DNA of 10,003 nt, from positions 5,927 through 15,929 of the forward strand of contig VBAN01000009.1 in NCBI GenBank assembly GCA_005882445.1, written 5' to 3'. This DNA comes from Candidatus Segetimicrobium genomatis. GTDB taxonomy: Bacteria > Sysuimicrobiota > Sysuimicrobiia > Sysuimicrobiales > Segetimicrobiaceae. Under the pieces are notes generated by a model. It had not been told where the DNA came from. It ran no database searches and saw nothing but the letters and a program-made list of their open reading frames with translations. Below, piece after piece: positions 1 through 9,547 of the stretch. The position numbers and the translations under genes were made by a program. Position 1 is the first letter of the stretch. Each line of letters begins with the position of its first letter.

Positions 1-1344
1 GCGGGGGCGGGGCTCGCCCACAACCGAATCATGAGCGACGACGAAACCGTCTCCTCGATGGTCACCCGCAGCGGGGCGATTGCCGGCGTCAACGGCGACT
101 TCTTCGACATCCGTGGCTCCGGGATGCCCCTCAACATCGTCGTTCGAGACGGCCAGCTCCTGCGCAGTCCGACAGCATGGGTCGCGTTCGCCATTCGGAA
201 GGATGGGCGTCTCCGGATCGACCGGTTCAAGTGGACCGGCACCGTGGTGCTGCCCGGGACGGGGGAGTCGCACGCGCTCGCGGGGTACAACGCAGGTCTG
301 CCTCCCGACGGGCTCATGGTCATCTCTGACGCCCTGGGGTACGGGGCTCCCGCGCCCGAGCCTGGGATGCGCCAGACGGTCGCGGAGCTCGCGCCCGCGG
401 GCCTGCCTGCCACTCCCGTCGGGCCCGGGAAGGCCGCCGGGGTGCCGGGGGCGTCGACGCCGGGCCTTTACACGGTGAAGCAGGTCTGGGTCCAGCAGGC
501 GTTTTACGCGCCCTTTCCGGCGGGAGAGATCCTCCTCGTTGGGCGGGGCAGGGCGGCGGCGAAGTGGATCCGGGACAAGGTACCGGCCGGTACAGTGGTC
601 GGGGTGAATCTCACGACGGACCCGGACTGGCATGAGTTGCGCGCGGCCATCGGCGGCGGGCCCGTCCTGGTCCAGTGTGGATTGGTGGTCAACGATCCCC
701 ATCCCCCCTCGCCAAGGGAGCGCAACGTGCGGTATCCGGTGACCGCGCTGGGCATCCTCAAGGACGGCCATACGGTGATCCTCGTGGAAGTCGACGGCCG
801 CCAGCCGCACCTCAGCATCGGGCTCACGCAGCCGCAGCTCGCCGCCTACATGAACTGGCTGGGTGCTTCCGAGGCGATGGCCTTCGACAGCGGCGGGTCG
901 GCGACCATGGTGGTCCGCCTCCCCGGCCGGCCGCAAGCGACCGTGGTGAACTCTCCGTCCGATGGACATGAGCGACGGGTGGCCAATGCGCTGCTCTTCT
1001 ACAGTACCGCGGTGCCCGGACCGGCGGTCCGGCTGATGCTCAACGCCAACCAACCGCTTCGCCTCTTGACCGGAGCGACCGCTCCGCTTTCGATCATCGG
1101 CGTGGATGCCCAGGGCAACCCCGTCGCACCGCCTCAGCCCGTCCGCGTTACGGCGCAACCGCAGCTCGTCACGGTGACGGCTGCGGGCGTTGTCCGGGTG
1201 GGTGAGATCGCGGGAACGGGGGTCTTGAGGGCGGAAAGCGGCGGGGTCAGCGGGACGGTCCCCCTCTCCGTTGTGGCCCGCCGCGCGGAGCAGCCCCCGC
1301 CAGCCGCGGCGACAGTCGGAGCGCAACTACCAGCCGAGCCGTAG
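1..1344 (+). CDS. Phosphodiester glycosidase (NAGPA-like) domain protein with C-terminal Ig-like region, 5' partial
   Basis: The reading frame is open from base 1, and the residues before the first Met (nt 31) continue the family pattern, so the gene probably starts upstream and the Met is internal. Numbering from that Met, residues 1-325 resemble the phosphodiester glycosidase family (NAGPA type). They contain an INGDFFDI-like block (VNGDFFDIRG, 20-29), an IGGGPVLV block (207-214), VDGRQPHLSIGLT (254-266) and a FDSGGSATMV block (285-294), where the family usually has LDGGGS. Residues 330-425 are rich in short beta-strand patterns and look like a bacterial Ig-like domain, followed by a Pro/Ala-rich end. 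Family members are usually secreted or surface enzymes acting on sugar-phosphodiester bonds; the substrate cannot be read here, and no signal peptide is visible because the N-terminus is missing. The gene ends 61 bp before uvrB and seems functionally unrelated to it. Confidence 0.85.
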   Translation, partial: AGAGLAHNRIMSDDETVSSMVTRSGAIAGVNGDFFDIRGSGMPLNIVVRDGQLLRSPTAWVAFAIRKDGRLRIDRFKWTGTVVLPGTGESHALAGYNAGLPPDGLMVISDALGYGAPAPEPGMRQTVAELAPAGLPATPVGPGKAAGVPGASTPGLYTVKQVWVQQAFYAPFPAGEILLVGRGRAAAKWIRDKVPAGTVVGVNLTTDPDWHELRAAIGGGPVLVQCGLVVNDPHPPSPRERNVRYPVTALGILKDGHTVILVEVDGRQPHLSIGLTQPQLAAYMNWLGASEAMAFDSGGSATMVVRLPGRPQATVVNSPSDGHERRVANALLFYSTAVPGPAVRLMLNANQPLRLLTGATAPLSIIGVDAQGNPVAPPQPVRVTAQPQLVTVTAAGVVRVGEIAGTGVLRAESGGVSGTVPLSVVARRAEQPPPAAATVGAQLPAEP

Positions 1345-1373
1345 TCCTACTTCCTGTAGGCAAGGTGTAGTCC
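1341..1373. promoter_or_regulatory. Cluster of GTAG inverted/direct repeats upstream of uvrB
   Basis: GTAG-TC-CTAC (1341-1350) is an inverted repeat. CCTAC-ttcct-GTAGG (1346-1360) is a second, overlapping one. GTAGTCC occurs again at 1367-1373. The cluster spans the stop codon of the upstream gene and the area just before where a -35 element for uvrB would lie. It could be an operator or a weak hairpin ending the upstream transcript. It does not match a GAAC-N4-GTTC or CTGT-N8-ACAG type LexA site. The function is a guess. Confidence 0.25.
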
Positions 1374-1388
1374 CGCCCGCGGGGTGCG

Positions 1389-1397
1389 TGCTATAAT
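1389..1397 (+). promoter_or_regulatory. Extended -10 promoter element of uvrB
   Basis: TGcTATAAT is a perfect extended -10 hexamer in otherwise very GC-rich DNA. No good TTGACA-like -35 is seen at the usual distance, which fits an extended -10 promoter. The hexamer ends 8 nt before the uvrB ATG at 1406. Transcription would start at or within a base or two of the start codon, and no Shine-Dalgarno lies between, so a leaderless mRNA is implied. Confidence 0.7.
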
Positions 1398-1405
1398 AAA
1401 CCGTT

Positions 1406-3496
1406 ATGCCCACCTTCAAGATGGTCACCGATCAACCACCCGCCGGTGATCAGGCCAAGGCGATCGCTCAACTCACCGAGGGGATCCGGCGCGGCGACCA
1501 CTACCAGACACTGCTCGGAGTGACTGGATCGGGCAAGACCCGAAGCATAGCGGGCGTCATCGAACAGATCGAGCGGCCGACCCTGGTCCTTGCGCACAAC
1601 AAGACGCTAGCTGCACAGCTCTACGGCGAGTTCCGGCAGTACTTCCCAGAGAACGCCGTCCGGTACTTCGTCTCCTACTACGACTACTACCAGCCGGAGG
1701 CGTACGTCCCCCAGACCGACCTGTACATCGCCAAGGACGCGGCGATCAACGACGAGATCGACCGCCTCCGCCACGCTTCGACCAAGGCGCTGATGGAGCG
1801 GCGCGACGTGATTGTGGTCGCGTCGGTCTCCTGCATCTACGGCTTGGGCTCCCCCGAAGACTACCAGGACGTGATGCTCTTCCTGCGCACCGGCGAGGCC
1901 CGGTCCCGCGACGAGATCCTGCGCCGGCTGGTGGACGTCCAGTACGAGCGGAACGACATCGACTTCGCCCGGGGCCGGTTCCGGGTCCGCGGCGACGTCA
2001 TCGAGATCTTCCCGGCGTACGAGGACCGGGCCGTGCGGGTGCAGCTCTTCGGCGACCAGATCGAGCGGATCCTGGAGGTCGACCCGCTGACCGCCGAAGT
2101 GATCGCCGAGAAGCCCGCCGTGGCCATCTGGCCGGCCAAGCACTGGGTGACGACCGACGAGAAGATGGCCGCGGCCCTCGACCGGATCGAGACGGAGCTG
2201 CGGGAACGCCTGCAGTGGTTCAAGGACCAGGGCAAACTGCTCGAAGCCCAGCGGCTGGAGTTCCGGACGAAGTACGACCTGGAGATGCTGCGCGAGGTCG
2301 GGTACTGCCCCGGCAAGGATTTCCTGGTCGTGATCGATGAGTCTCACGTGACCGTGCCGCAAGTGCGGGGGATGGTCGAAGGCGATCGGGCGCGCAAGCG
2401 GAACCTGGTCGACTTCGGCTTCCGCCTCCCGTCGGCGTACGACAACCGTCCGCTCACGTTCGACGAATTCGACGCCCTGGTGCCCCAGATCGTCTTCGTC
2501 TCCGCCACCCCCGCGCCGTACGAGTTCAGCGTCAGCAGCCAGGTGGTGGAGCAGATCGTGCGGCCGACCGGGCTGGTGGATCCGCAGGTGGAGGTGCGGC
2601 CGGCCCGCGGGCAGGTGGACGACCTGATCGGCGAGATCAAGGCGCAGGTCGCCAAGGGCGAGCGGACCCTCGTGACGACCCTGACCAAGCGGATGGCGGA
2701 GGACCTGACCGACTACCTCCAGGAGCTCGGCCTGCGGGTCCACTACCTCCACTCGGAAGTGGAGACGCTCCAGCGCGTGCAGATCCTCAAGGATCTGCGC
2801 CTGGGCACGTACGACGTCCTCGTCGGCATCAAGCTCCTGCGCGAGGGGCTCGACCTCCCCGAGGTGTCGTTCGTGGCCATCCTCGACGCGGACAAGGAGG
2901 GCTATCTCCGGTCGGAGACCAGCCTGATCCAGACGATGGGCCGGGCCGCCCGGAACGTCGCCGGCAGGGTGGTGCTGTACGCGGACGAGGTCACCGAGTC
3001 CATGCGCAAGGCGATCGCCGAGACCAACCGCCGGCGGACGATCCAGACGCAGTACAACGAGGAGCACGGGATTACCCCGCAGTCGATCGTCAAGCCGATC
3101 CGCGACATGATCGATCTGGCCGAGGTCGCCGAGGAGCCCGCCTCGTACGGCGCGGGAGAGGAGCGCGAAGGGAAGGTCCTCACCGCGACGGAACTGATCG
3201 GGCTGGCCGAGCAGCAGCGCGCGAGCGTCCCCTGGGACATCGCCCGCCTGCTGATGTTGAGCCCCGCCGAGCTCGAGGGGACGATTGAAACCCTGGAACG
3301 CGAGATGCGGAAGGCCGCCGCCGAGCTGCAGTTCGAGAAGGCGGCGGTGCTGCGGGACCAGATTCAAGAGCTGCGCAAAGGGATGGGCGAGCCGTTCTTC
3401 GCCGGTGCGCGGCGGGGCCACCGGGGAGCCGGAGGCCGGCCCGGCGGGGCGAGGCCCAGGCCCGGGCGACCGGCCGGGCGGGGGCGGCCCCGATAG
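1406..3496 (+). CDS. uvrB: UvrABC system protein B (excision nuclease helicase subunit), divergent, lacking a conserved internal block
   Basis: UvrB is the DNA-damage-verifying, helicase-like subunit of nucleotide excision repair. UvrA loads it onto damaged DNA, and it then recruits UvrC. The 696 residues show Walker A GVTGSGKT (38-45), [11 protein letters not shown] (63-73), the damage-clamping beta-hairpin [13 protein letters not shown] (91-103), DESH motif II (311-314), SATPAPYE (366-373), [11 protein letters not shown] (424-434), the QTMGRAARN motif VI (509-517) and a C-terminal UVR domain (about 629-657). The start is fixed by the family N-terminus ([13 protein letters not shown]). Oddities: after GYCPG (299-303) the protein runs straight into [11 protein letters not shown], so about 25 residues found in E. 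coli and Bacillus UvrB (the YSRxL...PG...TLxDY block) are missing in frame. GKTFT reads GKTRS (43-47) and GINLLREG reads GIKLLREG (474-481). A basic Gly/Arg/Pro tail follows about residue 664. Identity is certain; full activity is not. Confidence 0.97.
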   Translation: MPTFKMVTDQPPAGDQAKAIAQLTEGIRRGDHYQTLLGVTGSGKTRSIAGVIEQIERPTLVLAHNKTLAAQLYGEFRQYFPENAVRYFVSYYDYYQPEAYVPQTDLYIAKDAAINDEIDRLRHASTKALMERRDVIVVASVSCIYGLGSPEDYQDVMLFLRTGEARSRDEILRRLVDVQYERNDIDFARGRFRVRGDVIEIFPAYEDRAVRVQLFGDQIERILEVDPLTAEVIAEKPAVAIWPAKHWVTTDEKMAAALDRIETELRERLQWFKDQGKLLEAQRLEFRTKYDLEMLREVGYCPGKDFLVVIDESHVTVPQVRGMVEGDRARKRNLVDFGFRLPSAYDNRPLTFDEFDALVPQIVFVSATPAPYEFSVSSQVVEQIVRPTGLVDPQVEVRPARGQVDDLIGEIKAQVAKGERTLVTTLTKRMAEDLTDYLQELGLRVHYLHSEVETLQRVQILKDLRLGTYDVLVGIKLLREGLDLPEVSFVAILDADKEGYLRSETSLIQTMGRAARNVAGRVVLYADEVTESMRKAIAETNRRRTIQTQYNEEHGITPQSIVKPIRDMIDLAEVAEEPASYGAGEEREGKVLTATELIGLAEQQRASVPWDIARLLMLSPAELEGTIETLEREMRKAAAELQFEKAAVLRDQIQELRKGMGEPFFAGARRGHRGAGGRPGGARPRPGRPAGRGRPR
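3481..3491 (+). other. Small GC hairpin at the end of uvrB
   Basis: GGGG-cgg-CCCC forms a 4-bp GC stem inside the last codons of uvrB. No T-tract follows, so it is at most a weak pause or end signal and may simply reflect the Gly/Arg/Pro codon bias of the tail. Confidence 0.2.
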
Positions 3497-3553
3497 CGCT
3501 TCCCCCCGAACGTGGTCCACGACAGGGCGGCGAGCGACACAGGACGATAGGAG

Positions 3554-3559
3554 TATAAT
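3554..3559 (+). promoter_or_regulatory. -10 promoter element of uvrA
   Basis: A perfect TATAAT lies 11 nt before the uvrA ATG at 3571, inside the 74-bp gap after uvrB. A transcript from it would start about 4-6 nt before the ATG. An AGGAG (3549-3553) overlaps the upstream edge of the promoter but is 17 nt from the start codon and would not be transcribed from this promoter, so it is unlikely to serve as ribosome binding site. The arrangement mirrors that of uvrB (TATAATAaA versus TATAATAgA). Confidence 0.65.
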
Positions 3560-3570
3560 AGAAGCCCGTC

Positions 3571-6579
<3,009 letters not shown>

Positions 6580-6609
6580 AGTCTCTCCCAAAAAGGCCGA
6601 TCGAAGCGG

Positions 6610-6632
6610 GGAGTGCCCCCTGCGGGGGCTCC
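6610..6632 (+). terminator. Strong hairpin after uvrA, possible terminator or leader structure
   Basis: GGAG (6610-6613), two unpaired bases, CCCCC (6616-6620), loop TGC, GGGGG (6624-6628) and CTCC (6629-6632) form a 9-bp GC-rich stem with one bulge. It lies 31 nt past the uvrA stop. No T-run follows, so it is not a classical intrinsic terminator. The same CTCC can instead pair with GGAG at 6638-6641, giving a competing hairpin. Confidence 0.4.
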
Positions 6633-6676
6633 AAACCGGAGAGGGGCAAACGGCAAGCAGAGGTTGGAACAAAGGT

Positions 6677-6683
6677 AAGGAGG
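6677..6683 (+). promoter_or_regulatory. Perfect Shine-Dalgarno for the dehydrogenase gene
   Basis: AAGGAGG is fully complementary to the anti-Shine-Dalgarno. It sits 2 nt before ATG 6686 and 5 nt before ATG 6689, which favours the second ATG as start. It also shows that this organism uses Shine-Dalgarno-led initiation alongside the apparently leaderless uvrB and uvrA. Confidence 0.8.
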
Positions 6684-6688
6684 CGATG

Positions 6689-7729
6689 ATGAAGAGCGCC
6701 CGCGTCGTGATGTGGACCGAAGGCGAAACGGGGCCCCGATTTCCACTGGACGAGCAGGGGATCTCCCAGGCCGGAGGGGTGATCCGGCGGGTGGCCTGCC
6801 GGAACGTGGCGGAGCGCATCGCCGCCGCCGGGAACGCCTATGCGCTGATCGTGGCGCACGCCCAGATCACCGAGGCGCTGTTCGCGGGGGCGCCCGGGCT
6901 GGTCGGCCTCGTCCGTACCGGGATCGGCCTGGACGGGGTGGACCTCCCCGCCGCCACTCGGCACGGCGTGTGCGTCGCCCACGTTCCCGATTTCTGCTAC
7001 GACGAGGTGGCGGACACGACGATGACGCTGCTCCTGGCGGTGGCGCGTAAGGTGCTGCTGGCCGACCGGCACGTGCGGGGCGGATCCTGGACGCCCAGCG
7101 CCATGCTGCCGATGCACCGCCTCCGCGGGCAGACCATGGGACTGGTGGGCTTCGGGCATATCGCCCGCGCGGTCGCCGAGCGGGCGCGCGGGTTCGGGCT
7201 GCGGCTGATCGCCTTCGATCCCTATGTGGACGCGCCGACCATGGAGGGGAGGGGCGTGGAGAAGGTCGATCTGAACACGCTTCTGGCCCGTGCCGACATC
7301 GTTTCGTGTCACGCGCCGCTCACGCAGGAAACCCGGGGGTTGCTGGGCCCGAAGGAGTTTTCGGCGATCAAGCCGGGGGCGATCCTGATCAACACGTCGC
7401 GGGGCAAAGTCGTGAACGAGGACGCCCTCATCGCCGCCCTGCAGTCGGGCCGATTAGCCGGAGCCGGCTTGGACGTGTTGTGGACGGAACCGCCGGCCGG
7501 GGACAATCCCCTCTTGCGGATGGACCAGGTCGTCCTGACCCCGCACTTCGCCTCGACCACCGTTGAGGCGCTGGCGGATCTCGCCGCCAAGGTGAACCGT
7601 CAGATCATCCAATACCTGCGCGGCGAGTGGCCGACCTACCTGGCCAACCGCGCCGTGCGCGACCAGCCGTCGGCTCGTCTCCTCGGTGTGGGAGGCGGGG
7701 CCCGCGCGGCCGAGCGCTCCTCATCGTAG
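6689..7729 (+). CDS. D-isomer-specific 2-hydroxyacid dehydrogenase (phosphoglycerate dehydrogenase-like)
   Basis: This is a cytosolic NAD-dependent oxidoreductase of the D-2-hydroxyacid dehydrogenase family, which interconverts 2-oxo acids and D-2-hydroxy acids. From Met 6689 it has 346 residues. The substrate domain contains RTGIGLDGVDLPAA (76-89). The Rossmann core has GLVGFGHIA (151-159), where the last Gly of GxGxxG is Ala, and D177 (AFDPY) as the NAD-selecting acid. The catalytic triad is R238 (NTSRGKVVNE), E267 (DVLWTEPP) and H286 (TPHFAS). There is no ACT or serine-feedback domain, so a classical regulated SerA role is less likely; it resembles the SerA/CtBP-like branch. About 25 polar C-terminal residues extend past the normal fold. 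The ORF is open further upstream over the uvrA end, but the Shine-Dalgarno and family alignment put the start here. The aldolase gene follows after 66 bp, probably in one transcript. The exact substrate is not readable. Confidence 0.92.
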   Translation: MKSARVVMWTEGETGPRFPLDEQGISQAGGVIRRVACRNVAERIAAAGNAYALIVAHAQITEALFAGAPGLVGLVRTGIGLDGVDLPAATRHGVCVAHVPDFCYDEVADTTMTLLLAVARKVLLADRHVRGGSWTPSAMLPMHRLRGQTMGLVGFGHIARAVAERARGFGLRLIAFDPYVDAPTMEGRGVEKVDLNTLLARADIVSCHAPLTQETRGLLGPKEFSAIKPGAILINTSRGKVVNEDALIAALQSGRLAGAGLDVLWTEPPAGDNPLLRMDQVVLTPHFASTTVEALADLAAKVNRQIIQYLRGEWPTYLANRAVRDQPSARLLGVGGGARAAERSSS

Positions 7730-7795
7730 CATTGTGGGAATCGCGGCCGGGGCCGTCGGCGATCCCCGGTCGAGGGTGGGAGGGGGCCTCGTGTC

Positions 7796-8578
7796 ATGAC
7801 GAAAAATCAGGCGAAGGCGCGGCTCAAGGAGGGCGGGACGGCCCTCGGGACGATGATCTCCGAGGTGTGGACCGATGAGGTCGCCTACGTCCTCGCCGCC
7901 GCCGGCTTCGACTTCCTCGTGGTGGATACCGAGCATGGGTCCGCGGACACGGAGAGCCTCCAGCGGATCAGCCGCGCCGCCCGCAGCGCCGGGATCGCGC
8001 CCTTGGTGCGCGTGGCGGACATTACCTACGCGCTCATCGCGCGCGCGCTCGACGCGGGCGCCCTCGGCCTGATGGTGCCGCACGTCGAGACGGCCGACGA
8101 TGCCCGGGAAATCGTGCGCTGCGCCAAGTACCCCCCGGTGGGGGAGCGCGGGTTCGGCCTCCGGAGCGCCGTCACCGACTACTCCGGCGCCTCGGTCCCC
8201 GAGGCGATCGCCTGGTCCAACGCGGAGACGATGATCATGGCGCAGGTGGAGAGCCGGCGGTGCCTCGATCAACTGGACGAGATCGCCGCGGTGCCGGGCA
8301 TCGATGTCCTGCTGATCGGCCCTACCGACCTCAGCATCTCGCTTGGGGTCCCGGGCCAGATGCTCCATCCGACGATGCAGGAGGCCTACCGGCGCGTCGT
8401 CGATGTGGCCAAGCGCCACGGCGTTGCCGCCGGCATCCACCCTTCGGACATCAAGGTCGTCCAGCACGGCCGCGACATCGGCATGCGCCTCCTGATGTAC
8501 GCCTCGGATGTCCGCCTCATGCTCGCCGCGGGCCGGCAGGCTGTCGAAGCGCTGCGGGGAGAGCCCCGGCGGCAGTAA
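7796..8578 (+). CDS. HpcH/HpaI family aldolase (2-oxo-3-deoxy / 4-hydroxy-2-oxo acid aldolase type)
   Basis: This is a metal-dependent class II aldolase of the HpcH/HpaI family, whose members reversibly split 4-hydroxy-2-oxo acids into pyruvate (or a related 2-oxo acid) and an aldehyde. The 260 residues form the expected (beta/alpha)8 barrel pattern. Visible motifs are VDTEHGSAD (43-51) with H47 as likely catalytic base, PLVRV (69-73) with substrate-binding R72, VPHVE (94-98), GERGFG (116-121), the metal ligand E152 region (MAQVES) and IGPTDLS (174-180) with D178 as second metal ligand. Length and motif order are normal for the family. A purine-rich stretch (about 7775-7784) lies upstream of the ATG. 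The neighbouring D-2-hydroxyacid dehydrogenase suggests a two-step use of a 2-oxo acid product, but this is inference; assignment to hydroxyheptanedioate, 2-keto-3-deoxygluconate/rhamnonate or another substrate is open. Confidence 0.93.
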   Translation: MTKNQAKARLKEGGTALGTMISEVWTDEVAYVLAAAGFDFLVVDTEHGSADTESLQRISRAARSAGIAPLVRVADITYALIARALDAGALGLMVPHVETADDAREIVRCAKYPPVGERGFGLRSAVTDYSGASVPEAIAWSNAETMIMAQVESRRCLDQLDEIAAVPGIDVLLIGPTDLSISLGVPGQMLHPTMQEAYRRVVDVAKRHGVAAGIHPSDIKVVQHGRDIGMRLLMYASDVRLMLAAGRQAVEALRGEPRRQ

Positions 8579-8604
8579 GCGCGGCACGGATCGGGGATCC
8601 GTCG

Positions 8605-8815
8605 GTGAACTGTTGAAGTGGATTTGCACCCTGGGTCGAGCGACAACTCGATATTCGAGCCCTCGTTCTGACAGGTTCGCACGCTCGCGGCCAGGCGGAT
8701 AATCTGTCCGATCTGGATCTCGAGTTCTTCACGCGCGCCATCCCTCGGGTACCGCTATCCGCAGGACGTGGACGAGCCACTCAGCCGGTACGTGGAATCG
8801 CTACGGAGACGGTGA
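8605..8815 (+). pseudogene. Remnant of an ANT(6)-type aminoglycoside (streptomycin) adenylyltransferase gene with internal deletion
   Basis: Two fragments of one gene family are joined here. In the frame starting at 8641, residues read ERQLDIRALVLT then GSHARGQADNLSDLDLEFF, the GS...SDxDL signature of nucleotidyltransferases with the IR.....GS....D.D..FF.T pattern of the streptomycin 6-adenylyltransferase family. From 8744, one frame over, LGYRYPQDVDEPLSRYV and a short basic end with stop at 8813-8815 match that family's C-terminus (compare LNYLYPDYDKNISNYV in AadE, from memory). About 220 internal residues are missing, with the join near 8728-8743. Upstream, ELLKWICT (8607-8630) continues the N-terminus if one extra C in the CCC at 8629-8631 is removed. 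A GTG at 8605 is a possible old start, though in a different frame from that segment. No ORF of useful length survives. Presumed ancestral role: O-nucleotidylation of an aminoglycoside-like substrate. Confidence 0.65.
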
Positions 8816-8999
8816 AGCGGACGCAACCGGCCAGTAATTTACGTTTGTCTGATTGGGTATTGGGTTTGGGGAGTCTCCTCAGTTTTATTTTGGGTAACTT
8901 TAAGATTAATTCCTCGCGGCATTTCGGGGTTTCCACCGATCGCACGTAAGAACTCTAGGGTTTATCCCAAGGGCGTATCACTGAGGAGTCGATGAGCCC
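8816..8999. other. AT-rich non-coding stretch with spaced G-runs
   Basis: No gene is seen. Counting by hand, 8831-8910 is about 36% G+C (29 of 80), far below the surrounding coding DNA. It holds G-runs at 8855-8857, 8862-8864, 8868-8871 and 8892-8894 and TTGGGT-like repeats. GTTTGT (8843-8848), a 13-bp gap and GGGTTT (8862-8867) weakly resemble a SigB-type promoter. GAGGAG at 8983-8988 could be a ribosome binding site for the next ORF. Confidence 0.6.
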
Positions 9000-9317
9000 A
9001 TGCTGGGATGCAGGCCATCACCTTCGGGGGGATTCCGGGTCATGCCCTTGGACGATGTGCTGCACGCCATTACCCAATTGAGGGATGTGGCGGGAATTCT
9101 TGCAGTCCGCGATATGGTGACGACGGTCAGATGTGACCGAAGAACACGAGACGGTACGATGCAGCGAGTCACCATCGAAATCTCCTTCAGGACGCCTTCT
9201 TTCGCCAGCCGGTACGAGATCCAAGCCAAAGCAGGCCGCACGACGGCAACGGGAAAAGCCAACTCGCTGGATGAGGCCCTGTGGTCGGTGGACTGGCGGA
9301 GTCTCGACTCCGGATGA
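9000..9317 (+). CDS. Small hypothetical protein
   Basis: I do not recognise this 105-residue protein. A start at 9000 has GAGGAG 11 nt upstream; an in-frame ATG at 9042 has a G-rich stretch (9026-9032) about 9 nt upstream and gives a 91-residue protein starting MPLDDVLHAITQL. From there the sequence suggests a helix (LDDVLHAITQLRDVAG), two or three beta strands (QRVTIEISFRT, SRYEIQAKA) and a last helix (SLDEALWSVDW), so a compact alpha/beta fold is plausible. There is no signal peptide or membrane segment. It sits between the AT-rich stretch and the rsbS remnant, with only 22 bp to the latter's first Met. Being surrounded by broken genes, it may itself be a remnant or an unrelated insertion product. 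Confidence 0.45.
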   Translation: MLGCRPSPSGGFRVMPLDDVLHAITQLRDVAGILAVRDMVTTVRCDRRTRDGTMQRVTIEISFRTPSFASRYEIQAKAGRTTATGKANSLDEALWSVDWRSLDSG

Positions 9318-9339
9318 CAGTCACTCAACAGGCAAGACG

Positions 9340-9547
9340 ATGGTGCACATGATGCGCCTGCGGGGGGCGGAAACGGTGATCGTCGGCCTCCAGGCCGCAG
9401 CGGCCGACGCGATGACCCAATTGGGGCTGCGGCTCGAGGACGTGACCGGCCGCGCACGACCTCGACAAAGGGATGGCGCACTTAGAGCACAAGACTAGGC
9501 TGGCGCCCTTTCGGGGCGCCGGCTCGAATCCGAGACGTCGCGTATGA
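9340..9547 (+). pseudogene. rsbS: Truncated, frameshifted rsbS (stressosome STAS-domain protein)
   Basis: RsbS is the small STAS-domain scaffold that, with RsbR, holds the kinase RsbT in the stressosome. From Met 9340 the residues RLRGAETVIVGLQAAA and MTQLGLRLEDVTGRA match the C-terminal half of the family (in Bacillus: KLMGAKVVLTGIQPAVA...LIELGI). The frame then slips by one base near 9450-9454. In the next frame AHDLDKGMAHLEHKT (9452-9496) continues the match to the family's DLEKGLE end. That frame runs to a TGA at 9545-9547, which overlaps the rsbT ATG by four bases (ATGA), a normal coupled arrangement. The N-terminal half of the STAS domain is absent; the few residues before Met 9340 (DDSHSTGKT) might include the DS of the RsbS phosphorylation site, but this is uncertain. 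The result is a 5'-deleted and frameshifted gene. Confidence 0.7.

Noticed and set aside
1607..3520. Long minus-strand ORF of 637 codons opposite uvrB
   Set aside because: It mirrors uvrB codon by codon in very GC-rich DNA, has Asp/His/Leu/Val-heavy composition typical of antisense frames, and shows no known motif.
3507..3520. CGAAC-containing sequence before uvrA as a LexA/SOS box
   Set aside because: Only one GAAC half-site is present; the matching GTTC half is missing, and the site lies well upstream of the -10.
9515..9540. tRNA T-arm-like sequence (CTCGAAT loop)
   Set aside because: The flanking stem forms only about three pairs and there is no anticodon arm, D-arm or acceptor stem nearby; it lies inside the rsbS tail frame.
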